A DNA stretch of 64,000 nt from Microbacterium sp. LWS13-1.2. GTDB taxonomy: Bacteria; Actinomycetota; Actinomycetes; Actinomycetales; Microbacteriaceae. The stretch's first letter is position 1. Every line of letters starts with the position of its first letter. A program made the position numbers and the translations under genes. Shown here in pieces: positions 1 through 8,003 of this stretch. The notes beneath the pieces are model-generated. The model was not told where the DNA came from and made no database searches. It saw nothing but the letters and a program-made list of their open reading frames with translations. Location of the stretch: positions 2,790,001 to 2,854,000 of the forward strand of contig NZ_CP151632.1 in the NCBI RefSeq assembly GCF_040144835.1. The letters run 5' to 3'.

Positions 1-53
1 CGATTGAGACAGGCGAACGGAGGGGTGTCGGTCTCGCCGGGAGCTGACAGCAC

Positions 54-107
54 GTGTCACGAAGTTCGGGCACGTAGTGCGTCACCACACCGAATCAGTC
101 GTGACAC
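54..107. other. Nested inverted repeat near the window start
   Basis: GTGTCACGA (54-62) is answered by TCGTGACAC (99-107), a perfect 9-bp inverted repeat. Inside it TTCGG (65-69) pairs with CCGAA (90-94), and the centre holds GCAC-GTA-GTGC (70-80). It lies downstream of the monooxygenase stop codon. There is no T-run on either side, so it is not a standard intrinsic terminator. It could be an operator, an RNA structure or the scar of an element end. No gene is seen in 1-211. Confidence 0.45.
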
Positions 108-211
108 CTTCCTGGCGTTGGTGTGATGACGACGATCGGCTGGGCACTGATCGGCGGGATCGTTCACCGGATGCACGGAGCGGGCCGGGGTGACCGGATG
201 AGGTGTACGGC

Positions 212-1432
212 TCAGACATCGGGTGCACTCGGGTCGGAGATCGACGCGCGCGGCGGCTGATCTGGCACGCGGTAGCCGTACTGGTACCCGTACTGCTCGG
301 CGGTGGCCTTGCCGCCCATCCGCAAGAACATCCCCAGGGTGAGGTCGCGGAAGAGGTTTCCGGCGGTGGAGGACACTTTTCGTGCTCCGATCTGCCGGCC
401 GAATCGGACGATCTTCTCCGCCCGCACCTTGCGGTCCGCGGTGAAACACTCGAAGACGGCGCGCGGGTCAGTCTTCTGCTGCATCCAGTGAGCGAGCACC
501 GCCGCGTCCTCGATGGCAAGACTCGCTCCCTGCCCGGTCGACGGGCTGACAGCGTGCGCCGCGTCGCCGACCAGGCAGATCCGATCGGTGTGCCAAGAGT
601 CGAGCGCTGGCATGTCGTACAGCGGCCACGCGCCCAAAGAATGCCGGGCAGCGTCCAAGATTGCGCGGATCGGGGCGGGGTCCTGCTCGTGAAGGCGGCG
701 GATACTCGCCATCCAGTCGTCCTGGTCGAGGTCTTCGAGCTGGCCCCTGGCCGGCTCATCGCGACGGGGCACATTGGTGAACCAGTAGGCGACCCTATCC
801 TTGACGGTGTAGCCGAAGAACGCGCGGTGCCCGAAGTACATCTGCTGACGGGCGGTGTCCGGCAGGTCGACCTCGGTCCAGCTGCCGCAGTCTACGATCC
901 CGTTGTATGCCGGCCGGGGCGCGTCTGGCCAGGTCAGCCTTCGCACCGTCGACCAGATGCCATCGGCCCCGATCACCGCGTCCGCGGTGAGCGTCTGACC
1001 GTCCGCGAATACCGCTTCCACGCCCCGAGGGTGAGTGCGCAATTCGACCAGGTGAGCATCGAACAGAAATGTCGCACCGACGGCTTGCGCCCGTTCGGCG
1101 AGTTCGGCGTGCAGCCGCGCCCGCCGAACAACCACGCCGCGCGCGCCGAAGCGTTCCAGGTCGTTGCTGCCGTCGAGGTCGGCGATTCGGCGCCCTCCGG
1201 CGTTGTGGAAGTCCATCCCGGAGGCGACGAACCCGCCGGCCGCCGAGGGCACGTCCCCGAGCCCGATCGCGTGCAGGGCGTTTACGCCGTTTGGCGCCAG
1301 GTACAAGAACGCGCCGCCGGTGTCGTGGTGTTTTCCGCGCGCTTCCGCGACGATCGCGTCGTGCCCGTAGCGTCGAAGCGCGTACGCGAGAGTGGAACCG
1401 GCGATACCGCCGCCGATGATGAGTGTCTTCAT
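212..1432 (-). CDS. FAD-dependent monooxygenase (class A flavoprotein)
   Basis: The product resembles class A flavoprotein hydroxylases, which use NAD(P)H and O2 to hydroxylate aromatic or polyketide-like substrates in the cytoplasm. An N-terminal Rossmann motif GGGIAG (residues 6-11), a GADG motif near residue 157 and a GDAAHA...GQGAS segment in the last third are all present, and the length (406 aa) is normal. The start at 1432 has GAGGA just upstream. An alternative ATG at 1453 would overlap the upstream stop as ATGA, so coupling with the preceding gene is possible. The C-terminus carries a YGYQYGYR stretch. The substrate cannot be read. The divergent MarR gene suggests induction by a small aromatic or toxic compound. 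Confidence 0.85.
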   Translation of the reverse strand: MKTLIIGGGIAGSTLAYALRRYGHDAIVAEARGKHHDTGGAFLYLAPNGVNALHAIGLGDVPSAAGGFVASGMDFHNAGGRRIADLDGSNDLERFGARGVVVRRARLHAELAERAQAVGATFLFDAHLVELRTHPRGVEAVFADGQTLTADAVIGADGIWSTVRRLTWPDAPRPAYNGIVDCGSWTEVDLPDTARQQMYFGHRAFFGYTVKDRVAYWFTNVPRRDEPARGQLEDLDQDDWMASIRRLHEQDPAPIRAILDAARHSLGAWPLYDMPALDSWHTDRICLVGDAAHAVSPSTGQGASLAIEDAAVLAHWMQQKTDPRAVFECFTADRKVRAEKIVRFGRQIGARKVSSTAGNLFRDLTLGMFLRMGGKATAEQYGYQYGYRVPDQPPRASISDPSAPDV

Positions 1433-1449
1433 GATTTCCTCGGTCAAGG

Positions 1450-1926
1450 TCATTCGGGCTGCCGCCAGGTGGCGTTCGGGTCCCGGGTCGGATCGTCCAC
1501 GGTGGTACTGCCGCCAGCGCGGTGCGCCGTCTTCGCGTCCTCGATGAACTCGCGGGTGACCATCGCAGCGAGGATCGCGACCCCGCCGCGCTTGACACGC
1601 ACCTCACTGTCTGCGCTGGAGCCGGCCAAGACGATCCTGCGGCCGCGACGCTGGCCCGCTGCGTCCGTGACTCTTCCCCTGCCCATCCATATGATCCGCG
1701 TCTGGTCGATCTGAGTGTCGTCCGCCACGAGGAGTTCCAGGGTGGCCCGGTGCAGATCGACCCTCGCGGTGACGACCCCGTCCGGGATTTCGGGTGACCG
1801 CAGGTCCATCACGACGGTGGAGTGAGGTGCGCGGATCGCGAAGTCGCGGGCAATGGTCCAACGACCAAGCCGCTTGACGACCTCGTGGTCGGCGAAGATG
1901 TCGGTCTCCCCGGCCTCGTCACTCAT
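1450..1926 (-). CDS. Conserved protein of unknown function, monooxygenase operon
   Basis: A 158-residue soluble protein with no signal peptide or membrane segment. It begins with an acidic stretch, then a predicted beta-rich middle (about residues 35-80) and a basic C-terminal half. I do not recognise a named family with confidence; proteins of this shape occur in actinobacteria without an assigned role. GAAGGGGA precedes the ATG at a good distance. Its stop overlaps one possible start of the monooxygenase gene by ATGA, so the two genes are probably one operon, transcribed away from the MarR gene. Confidence 0.6.
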   Translation of the reverse strand: MSDEAGETDIFADHEVVKRLGRWTIARDFAIRAPHSTVVMDLRSPEIPDGVVTARVDLHRATLELLVADDTQIDQTRIIWMGRGRVTDAAGQRRGRRIVLAGSSADSEVRVKRGGVAILAAMVTREFIEDAKTAHRAGGSTTVDDPTRDPNATWRQPE

Positions 1927-1980
1927 GACAGTCCCCTTCTGCCGTCCCAGGGTGCCGGGAGCGACGTGCGAAAGTATATC

Positions 1981-1996
1981 GTTCGGACGTACGAAC
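1981..1996. promoter_or_regulatory. Near-palindromic operator between divergent MarR and monooxygenase genes
   Basis: GTTCGGACGTACGAAC matches its reverse complement at 14 of 16 positions and is flanked on both sides by TATATC. It sits 55 bp before the leftward operon start and about 24 bp before the MarR start, upstream of a TAACAT box (2007-2012). MarR dimers usually bind such 16-20 bp palindromes in divergent promoters, so this is the likely site of autoregulation and operon control. The link to this regulator is inferred. Confidence 0.6.
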
Positions 1997-2019
1997 TATA
2001 TCACGATAACATAGAGCTT

Positions 2020-2532
2020 GTGAGCGTGAGCAAGCATGAGGATTCCACTGACCGCAAGGAAGTGCTGGCTGCGTTGGCAGACTCGGGGCGCGAACTGAGC
2101 ACTGCAGTGATCTTGTTCCACACCAATCTGGCCAACAGGGCGGGCCTCGGACCCTCGGAGGAAAAGGTCCTCGAGCTCGTTCACCGCCACCGCCACGCCA
2201 CGGTGAGCGAGCTGGCCGATCACGCCGGGATGCGCAAGAACTCCCTCAGTGACGCCCTTGACCGACTCGAGATGAAAGGCTTCGTCGAACGGCACCCGCA
2301 CCCTAGCGACGGCCGCAAAGTGTCCGTAATCGGCACTCCTTCCGGCGTCGAGCGCATCGGCGCGCTTCTTGACGGTCTCATGACACGGCTCGGCGAGCTC
2401 AACGCTGATTACACCACCGAACAACTAGCCACGATCGCGGACTATCAACGTCGCGCCGCAGAAATCCAGACCGGTGAATCGCAGTTCCTCGCCGACGAGG
2501 CGGAGCCGCCAATGTCGCGGCCGTCGAGCTGA
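2020..2532 (+). CDS. MarR family transcriptional regulator
   Basis: A 170-residue winged-helix regulator. The central part (about residues 45-110) reads as the MarR DNA-binding fold, with an HTH around SELADHAGMRKNSLSDALDR followed by the wing with DGRK. MarR proteins are dimeric repressors released by phenolic or other small ligands. The GTG at 2020 lies 7 bases after TAACAT, which suggests a leaderless mRNA; a GTG at 2026 is an alternative. The divergent flavin monooxygenase operon is its likely target through the palindrome at 1981-1996. This first 2.5 kb looks somewhat more AT-rich than the rest of the window, which may indicate acquisition. Confidence 0.85.
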   Translation: MSVSKHEDSTDRKEVLAALADSGRELSTAVILFHTNLANRAGLGPSEEKVLELVHRHRHATVSELADHAGMRKNSLSDALDRLEMKGFVERHPHPSDGRKVSVIGTPSGVERIGALLDGLMTRLGELNADYTTEQLATIADYQRRAAEIQTGESQFLADEAEPPMSRPSS

Positions 2533-2643
2533 CTGCTCAGGTGTCGAGGATCTCCTGACTGCTGAAGGTCACAACACATGTCCGATATGGACCTCGGGTC
2601 CGAGTAACCCGATCGCGAGGGCGTGCTGCGGGATGCGGAGGGG

Positions 2644-2672
2644 TTGACGGCGACGCTCGTCCGTCGTATCCT
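2644..2672 (+). promoter_or_regulatory. Sigma-70-type promoter of the ArsR operon
   Basis: TTGACG (2644-2649), a 17-bp spacer and TATCCT (2667-2672) form a near-consensus promoter. The ATG at 2681 follows the -10 box by 8 bases, so the transcript is probably leaderless. Confidence 0.7.
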
Positions 2673-2692
2673 ACAACCAAATGGTTGTAGGA
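2669..2692. promoter_or_regulatory. Perfect 11-bp inverted repeat operator spanning the ArsR start codon
   Basis: TCCTACAACCA and TGGTTGTAGGA are exact reverse complements separated by AA. The repeat covers the end of the -10 box, the predicted transcription start and the first four codons. An ArsR dimer bound here would block the promoter, giving negative autoregulation. Confidence 0.75.
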
Positions 2693-3082
2693 ATTGAGCT
2701 CAGCGATGATGACATCGACCGCGTGTTCCACGCACTCGCCGCGTCCACGCGGCGCGACATCCTGCGCCGCACGATCGAGGGCGAACTCTCGGTCTCGGCG
2801 CTGGCGCGCGACTACGACATGTCGTTCGCGGCGGTGCAGAAGCACGTGGCCGTGCTCGAGGCCGCAGGCCTCATCATCAAGCGCGCCGAGGGCCGCGAGC
2901 GTCTCGTCCGAGCGGATCCCACGATGATCGCCCGGGCACGGGCGCTCCTCGCCCGCTACGAAGAGCTCTGGCGATCGCGCATCGACCGGCTCGACGCCCT
3001 GTTCGCCGGACCGGGCACAGCCCCGGAAGCACCCACCGATGACCCCGACAGCACTGATAAGACCGACACGCAAGGAGTATGA
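2681..3082 (+). CDS. ArsR family HTH regulator (AHSA1-associated type)
   Basis: A 133-residue winged-helix protein. Residues about 10-85 show the ArsR fold: DRVFHALAASTRRDILR at the N-terminus, a recognition region near SFAAVQKHVAVLEAAGLI, then a wing with GRERL. No cysteine cluster is present, so metal sensing is unlikely. This subfamily is typically found next to AHSA1/SRPBCC proteins, as here. Its stop codon lies 1 base before the next ATG, so the genes are translationally close. The operator covers its own start codon, implying tight autorepression. The signal is unknown. Confidence 0.85.
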   Translation: MVVGIELSDDDIDRVFHALAASTRRDILRRTIEGELSVSALARDYDMSFAAVQKHVAVLEAAGLIIKRAEGRERLVRADPTMIARARALLARYEELWRSRIDRLDALFAGPGTAPEAPTDDPDSTDKTDTQGV

Positions 3083-3083
3083 G

Positions 3084-4064
3084 ATGCCCGTCACCGATGT
3101 CACAACCGACCCCGAAGCGCTCACCATGACGCTGACGGCGCAGTTCGCCGCGCCCGTCGAGCGGGTCTGGGACGCCTTCACCGACCCGCGCCAGCTCGAG
3201 CGCTTCTGGGGACCTCCCGGGTGGCCCGCCACCTTCACCTCGTTCGACTTCGCGCCGGGCGGGCGCGCGATCTACCACATGACCAGTCCGCGCGGCGAGA
3301 AGGCCTACGGCTCGTGGGAGTTCCTCTCCGTCGCCGAGCCGCGCTCGTTCGAGGTGCTCGACGCCTTCGCCGACGAGAACGGCACGCCGAACACCGATCT
3401 CCCGGTCTCGCGCATGGTGTTCAGCTTCGACAGCACCGAGCAGGGGTCCGAGCTGCGCAACGTCACCTACTTCACCTCCGCCGAGGCGCTGGAGCAGGTC
3501 GTCGGCATGGGCATGATCGAGGGCGCCACGATGGCGGTCAACCAGCTCGACCGCGTGCTCGAAGGACTGCGGGCGTACGCCGCCGGCAAGGGCACGCAGA
3601 CCGAGATCCTCGACGACACCCACGTGCGGATCACGCGGCTCATCGAAGGCCCGATCGATCTCGTGTGGCGCGCCTACCAGGAGCCCGAGCTGCTCGAGAA
3701 GTGGATGCTCGGACCCGACGGCTGGCGGATGTCGGTGTGCGAGGTCGACCCGAAGGTCGGCGGTCGCTACCGCTACCAGTGGGAGCCCGTCGAGGGCGGC
3801 GAGGGCGAGGCCTTCGGATTCGACGGCGAGACCCTGCTGTCGGACGCGCCGCGCCGCGCGGTCACCACCGAGCACATGACCGGCACGGACTACCCGTCGA
3901 CGCTCAACGACCTCAACCTGTACGAGGAGGACGGCGCGACCCTCATCACGCTGCTGATCGAGTACCCCGACAAGGAGACGCGCGACATCGTGCTCGCCAC
4001 CGGCATGACCGACGGCATGGAGGCCAGCTACGCCCGCCTGGAGGGCGTGCTCGCCGGGGTGTGA
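3084..4064 (+). CDS. Tandem AHSA1/SRPBCC domain protein
   Basis: A 326-residue protein with two START/SRPBCC-like (AHSA1) domains. The first (about residues 10-160) has the pattern FAAPVERVWDAFTDP with FWGPPG and PGGRAIYHM; the second (about 170-325) repeats it as GPIDLVWRAYQEPELLEKW with LGPDGW and VGGRYRYQW. AHSA1 domains form a cavity that binds hydrophobic ligands. Most homologues have one domain of about 150 residues, so this is a fused duplication. The start at 3084 follows AAGGAG by 6 bases; an in-frame ATG at 3039 lies inside the ArsR gene and is less likely. It is the middle gene of the ArsR operon. The ligand is unknown. Confidence 0.85.
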   Translation: MPVTDVTTDPEALTMTLTAQFAAPVERVWDAFTDPRQLERFWGPPGWPATFTSFDFAPGGRAIYHMTSPRGEKAYGSWEFLSVAEPRSFEVLDAFADENGTPNTDLPVSRMVFSFDSTEQGSELRNVTYFTSAEALEQVVGMGMIEGATMAVNQLDRVLEGLRAYAAGKGTQTEILDDTHVRITRLIEGPIDLVWRAYQEPELLEKWMLGPDGWRMSVCEVDPKVGGRYRYQWEPVEGGEGEAFGFDGETLLSDAPRRAVTTEHMTGTDYPSTLNDLNLYEEDGATLITLLIEYPDKETRDIVLATGMTDGMEASYARLEGVLAGV

Positions 4065-4084
4065 GCGGAGCCTGGGAGACGAAG

Positions 4085-4963
4085 ATGACAGAGAACACCG
4101 TCGCGCGCACCGTGTCCACCCACGTCGTGGGCGCCGGAGATGACGCGATCACCTACGACATCCACGGCGACCTGACCGAGGCGACCGTCGATCGGCCGGC
4201 GCTGTTCCTCTTCGCCGCACCGATGGACGCGAGCGGACTCGCAATCCTCGCCGCGCGCATCACGGACAGACCCGTGGTGACGTACGACCCGCGCGGCGCC
4301 GGGCGCAACCCCGTCGGCACCGCCGACATCACGGTCGAGCAGCACGCGTCCGACCTGCATCGCGTCATCGCGGCGCTGGGCGTCGGCCGCGTCGACGCCT
4401 TCGGCACCAGTGGTGGTGCGGTGAACCTGCTCGCGCTCGCCGCGGCCCACCCGGACGACGTGCGCATCGCCGTCGCGCACGAGCCGCCACTCGCCGAGCA
4501 TCTCCCCGACCGCGACCTGGTGCTCGCCGTGGTCGCCGACATGAAGCGCACCTACGCCGAGCAGGGCGATGGCGCCGCGATGGCGAAGTTCATCCCCTTC
4601 GTGATGCTCGACGGTCCGGTGCCTGACGGCTATCTCGACGGACCGGCGCCCGACCCCGCGATGTTCGGGATGTCGGCCGAGGATGACGGCGCCCGCACGA
4701 ATCCGCTGCTGCGGAACATGCCTGCGACCCTCGCGTACCGCATCGACGTCGGCGTGCTGCGAGACCTGGGCGACCGACTCGTCATCGCGGCGGGCGTCGA
4801 GTCGGGTGACACACTCCCCGCGCGGGGCGCCCGCGCGGTCGCAGCGGCGCTCGACGTGGAGGTGACCGAATTCCCCAGCCACCACGCAGGCTTCACCGAT
4901 CAGCCGGGGTACCCCGGTGATCCGGCGGGCTTCGCCGCCCGCCTTCGCGACGTCCTCGACTGA
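4085..4963 (+). CDS. Alpha/beta hydrolase
   Basis: A 292-residue soluble hydrolase. A strand-loop with YDPRGAGRN (about residues 63-71) is followed by the nucleophile elbow GTSGG near residue 105, where serine is the nucleophile. A histidine in SHHAGFTDQPG near the C-terminus fits the catalytic His. The start at 4085 has GGGAG upstream and lies 20 bases after the AHSA1 stop, so it is probably the third gene of the ArsR operon. The substrate is unknown; esterase, lactonase or C-C hydrolase activity are all possible. Confidence 0.8.
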   Translation: MTENTVARTVSTHVVGAGDDAITYDIHGDLTEATVDRPALFLFAAPMDASGLAILAARITDRPVVTYDPRGAGRNPVGTADITVEQHASDLHRVIAALGVGRVDAFGTSGGAVNLLALAAAHPDDVRIAVAHEPPLAEHLPDRDLVLAVVADMKRTYAEQGDGAAMAKFIPFVMLDGPVPDGYLDGPAPDPAMFGMSAEDDGARTNPLLRNMPATLAYRIDVGVLRDLGDRLVIAAGVESGDTLPARGARAVAAALDVEVTEFPSHHAGFTDQPGYPGDPAGFAARLRDVLD

Positions 4964-4984
4964 TCGCCACTCCGGCCCGCAAAG

Positions 4985-5022
4985 AAGCGGGGGACGGATG
5001 CCGCAGCATCCGTCCCCCGCTT
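4985..5022. terminator. Bidirectional intrinsic terminator
   Basis: A perfect 17-bp stem (4985-5001 with 5006-5022) around the loop CGCA lies between two convergent genes. The stem starts AAGCGGGGG and ends CCCCCGCTT, so both strands have a short A/T flank. Confidence 0.85.
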
Positions 5023-5036
5023 TGCTGCATGTCTGC

Positions 5037-6233
5037 TCAGACGGTGCGGAAGCGGTTCACCATCGGGCAGTCGAACGGGTCGCGGGCCGAGAGGCCGACG
5101 CGGTTCAGGTATGCGATGACGATGCTGTACGACTGGATCAGGCTGGTCTCGGTGTAGGGCACGCCTCGCGTGCGGCACTGCTCCATGACGATCTCGCGGG
5201 TCTTCGCGAGGTACGGCCGTGCCATGCTCGGGAAGAGGTGGTGCTCGACCTGGTAGTTGAGGCCGCCCATGAGGGCGGTCGCCCACCAGCCGCCGCGGAT
5301 GTTGCGCGACGTGCGCACCTGCTTCGAGAAGAAGTCGAGCTTCGCGTCGGCCGCGATGATCGGCATCCCCTTGTGGTTCGGTGCGAACGAGGCGCCCATG
5401 TAGACGCCGAAGACGGCCAGCTGCACGCCGAGGAAGGCGAAGGCCATGCCGATCGGCAGGAAGAGGAAGAGCGGGGTGAGGTACAGCGAGAAGCGCAGTG
5501 CGATCAGCGAGAGCTCGATCCAGCGGCCCTTGACCTCGCCGCGCGAGAAGAGGTGCTTGAGGCCCAGCGCGTGAAGGTTCAGTCCCTCGAGCGTCAACAG
5601 CGGGAAGAAGAGCCATCCCTGCTTGCGCGTGATCAGCCCGCCGAGGCGGCTCACCTTCGCGGCATCCTCTTCGAGGAACCGGATGGTGTCGACCTCGATG
5701 TCGGGGTCCTTGCCGACGCGGTTGGGGTTGGCGTGGTGGCGATTGTGCTTGTTGTTCCACCAGGAGAGGCTGATGCCCACGATCCCCGCGGCCAGGAAGC
5801 GGCCGAGACGGTCGTTCGACGGTCCTGACACCAGGATCTGCCGGTGCGCGGCCTCGTGGGCGAGGAATGCCACCTGGGTGAAGATGATGCCGAGCGCGGC
5901 GGCGATCAGCAGCTGGTACCAGGTGTCGCCGAGCAGGATGAAGCCGGTGATCGCCCCGCCGAGCGCGAGCACCAGTGCCCCGCCGACGATCGCGTAGAAC
6001 CAGCGCGCCCTCTGCAGCAGACCGGTCTCGCGCACGACCTGGGAGACCTCGGTGTAGGCCCGCGCGACAGGCGGGAAGGTCTCGGTCCCGGCATAGGTCT
6101 GGCGGACCGGGCCCAGACGGGCAGCCTCGGGTGCGACAGCGGTGATGGTGGCGATGATGGCACCTGCTCTGGTCGGATGCCGACCCTGGTCGACGCGGAG
6201 AGACAGGCGGATGCCGATCGCTAGGGCCCACAC
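5037..6233 (-). CDS. Membrane fatty acid desaturase, copy 1
   Basis: The product belongs to the membrane-bound fatty acid desaturase family, which inserts double bonds into acyl chains with a di-iron centre. Three histidine boxes are visible: HEAAH, HNRHH and QVEHH, with hydrophobic segments around them. The only standard start codon upstream of the conserved region is the GTG at 6233. It gives an N-terminal extension of about 40 residues that does not look conserved, so the start is uncertain. A second copy at 47991 shares the HANPN segment and the C-terminal FP.MARP-type motif. It is convergent with the hydrolase gene and divergent from terC. Regiospecificity cannot be read. Confidence 0.85.
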   Translation of the reverse strand: MWALAIGIRLSLRVDQGRHPTRAGAIIATITAVAPEAARLGPVRQTYAGTETFPPVARAYTEVSQVVRETGLLQRARWFYAIVGGALVLALGGAITGFILLGDTWYQLLIAAALGIIFTQVAFLAHEAAHRQILVSGPSNDRLGRFLAAGIVGISLSWWNNKHNRHHANPNRVGKDPDIEVDTIRFLEEDAAKVSRLGGLITRKQGWLFFPLLTLEGLNLHALGLKHLFSRGEVKGRWIELSLIALRFSLYLTPLFLFLPIGMAFAFLGVQLAVFGVYMGASFAPNHKGMPIIAADAKLDFFSKQVRTSRNIRGGWWATALMGGLNYQVEHHLFPSMARPYLAKTREIVMEQCRTRGVPYTETSLIQSYSIVIAYLNRVGLSARDPFDCPMVNRFRTV

Positions 6234-6348
6234 TACGCAGGTGCATATGGCCGCGGGGGAATAGGGTGACGATCCCCAGCATGTTCGGGGGCCATCCCCA
6301 GGAGCACCGTCTCAGCCGCCGGTGGAGACGGCCGCATACGATAGCCGC

Positions 6349-7251
6349 GTGGACTTCTCCTTCGCTTTCACGCCCGATCTGATCGCGGTGTTCGTCACAT
6401 TGTTCGTCCTCGAGGTGGTGCTCGGCGTCGACAACGTCATCTTCATCTCGATCCTCGCGTCGAAGCTGCCGAAGGAGCAGCAGGCGAAGGCCCGCAACCT
6501 CGGTCTGACGCTGGCGATGGTGATCCGCGTGATCCTGGTGCTCTTCGCCGGATGGATCATCACGCTCAAGGATGAGATCTTCGTGCTGTGGGGGCTCGGG
6601 TTCTCGTGGAAGGACCTCATCCTCATCGCGGGTGGCCTCTTCCTGGTCTACAAGGCCGTGACCGAGATCCACCACAAGCTCGAGGGCGCCGAAGAGGAGC
6701 ACGGCGGCTCCGGGCGCAAGGCTGTCACCTTCGGGGCGGTGCTCGCGCAGATCCTCGCGCTCGACATCGTCTTCTCGCTCGACTCGGTGATCACCGCCGT
6801 CGGCATGACCGAGAACCTCGTCGTGATCATCACCGTCGTCGTGCTCTCGTTCGGCATCATGCTGTTCGCCGCCCGCTTCATCTTCTCGTTCGTCAACAAG
6901 CACCCCACGGTGAAGATGCTGGCGCTGTCGTTCCTCCTCCTCATCGGCGTGTTCCTGGTGGCCGAGGGCTTCGGCGTGCACATCGACAAGGCCTTCATCT
7001 ACGCGCCGATGGCTTTCGCGATCCTCGTCGAGGCGCTGAACCTCACCTACGCGGCCCGCAGGGCCAAGCGCGAGCAGAAGCGCCAGTCCGCCGTGCAGCT
7101 GCGACCGCAGTACCCCGACGCCGACGAGTCGGTCGCCGTGGCGGCCGCGCTGTCGAAGGACCCGCACGCCGGCTCGGTGGGCCTGTCTTCCAAGCCCGTG
7201 GCGGGGGATGCCGCTCCCGGCGCCGACGAGGAGCGCCAGGGACTCGGCTGA
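6349..7251 (+). CDS. TerC family integral membrane protein
   Basis: A 300-residue membrane protein of the TerC/Alx family, linked to tellurite resistance and to manganese or other metal export. Seven or more hydrophobic segments are visible. The family motif LEVVLGVDNVIFIS occurs near residues 18-31, with its repeat LDIVFSLDSVITAVG near residue 140; the aspartates in both are the conserved polar residues. GTG at 6349 follows TACGAT (6337-6342) by 6 bases, a leaderless pattern; GTG at 6322 is an in-frame alternative. The C-terminal 60 residues form a polar cytoplasmic tail. Confidence 0.85.
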   Translation: MDFSFAFTPDLIAVFVTLFVLEVVLGVDNVIFISILASKLPKEQQAKARNLGLTLAMVIRVILVLFAGWIITLKDEIFVLWGLGFSWKDLILIAGGLFLVYKAVTEIHHKLEGAEEEHGGSGRKAVTFGAVLAQILALDIVFSLDSVITAVGMTENLVVIITVVVLSFGIMLFAARFIFSFVNKHPTVKMLALSFLLLIGVFLVAEGFGVHIDKAFIYAPMAFAILVEALNLTYAARRAKREQKRQSAVQLRPQYPDADESVAVAAALSKDPHAGSVGLSSKPVAGDAAPGADEERQGLG

Positions 7252-7303
7252 CCCGCCGCGCGGCCCCGCGTCCTGCGGCCCCGCGCCCCTGCCCGGCGCG
7301 CGG

Positions 7304-7993
7304 TCAGGCGGCGTCGGGAGTGTCGGTGAGCAGCCGGTAGCCCATCCCGGACTCCGTCAGCAGGTGCGCGGGACGGGCGGGGTCGGCCTCGAGCTTCTTG
7401 CGCAGCTGCGAGATGTACAGCCGCAGATAGCCGGTGTCGGCGACCTGCTCGGTGCCCCAGATGTCCTTGAGCAGCGCCTGCCGCGTCACGAGCGAACCGG
7501 GGTTGCGGGCGAGGAACTCGAGGATGCGCCATTCCGTCGGCGTCAGGTGCACGCGCTCGCCGCTGCGGGTGACGGTCTTCGTCGAGAGGTCGACGACGAC
7601 GTCGCCGAAGGTCACGACGGGGACTCCGGATGCCGCGCCCAGACGCCGCGACAGCGCGCGCAGACGCGCGAGCAGCTCATCGATCTGGAACGGCTTGGTG
7701 ACGTAGTCGTCCGCGCCGGCATCCAGCGCCTCCACCTTGTCGGCCGAGCCCGTGCGCCCGGACACCACGATGATGGGCGCAGTGGTCCAGCCTCGCAGCG
7801 CCTCGATGACCTGGACGCCGTCGAGCCGCGGCATCCCGAGATCCACCATCACGATCTCAGGGTGCTCCTTCGCCGCCAGCGCGACCGCCGCGGCGCCATC
7901 GGGCGCCGCCACGACCTCGTAGCCGTGGGCGGCGAGGGTGATGCGGAGGGCCCGGACGAGCTGCAGATCATCGTCGGCGATGAGGACCTTCAC
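7304..7993 (-). CDS. Response regulator KdpE
   Basis: A 229-residue OmpR-type response regulator. The receiver domain has acidic D7-D9, the phosphoacceptor D51 in VDLGMP, a serine in VVSG and lysine in YVTKPF near residue 100. A winged-helix DNA-binding domain follows (about residues 130-225, with LTPTEWRILEFLARNPG). It starts 10 bases after the kdpD stop and is the last gene of the kdp operon. KdpE activates kdp transcription when potassium is limiting. A target site upstream of the operon was not identified. Confidence 0.92.
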   Translation of the reverse strand: MKVLIADDDLQLVRALRITLAAHGYEVVAAPDGAAAVALAAKEHPEIVMVDLGMPRLDGVQVIEALRGWTTAPIIVVSGRTGSADKVEALDAGADDYVTKPFQIDELLARLRALSRRLGAASGVPVVTFGDVVVDLSTKTVTRSGERVHLTPTEWRILEFLARNPGSLVTRQALLKDIWGTEQVADTGYLRLYISQLRKKLEADPARPAHLLTESGMGYRLLTDTPDAA

Positions 7994-8003
7994 GACAGGA
8001 ACT

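Noticed and set aside
203..1714. 503-codon open frame on the plus strand
   Set aside because: It is antisense to the monooxygenase and its neighbour, which have clear flavoprotein motifs. High GC keeps the opposite frame open.
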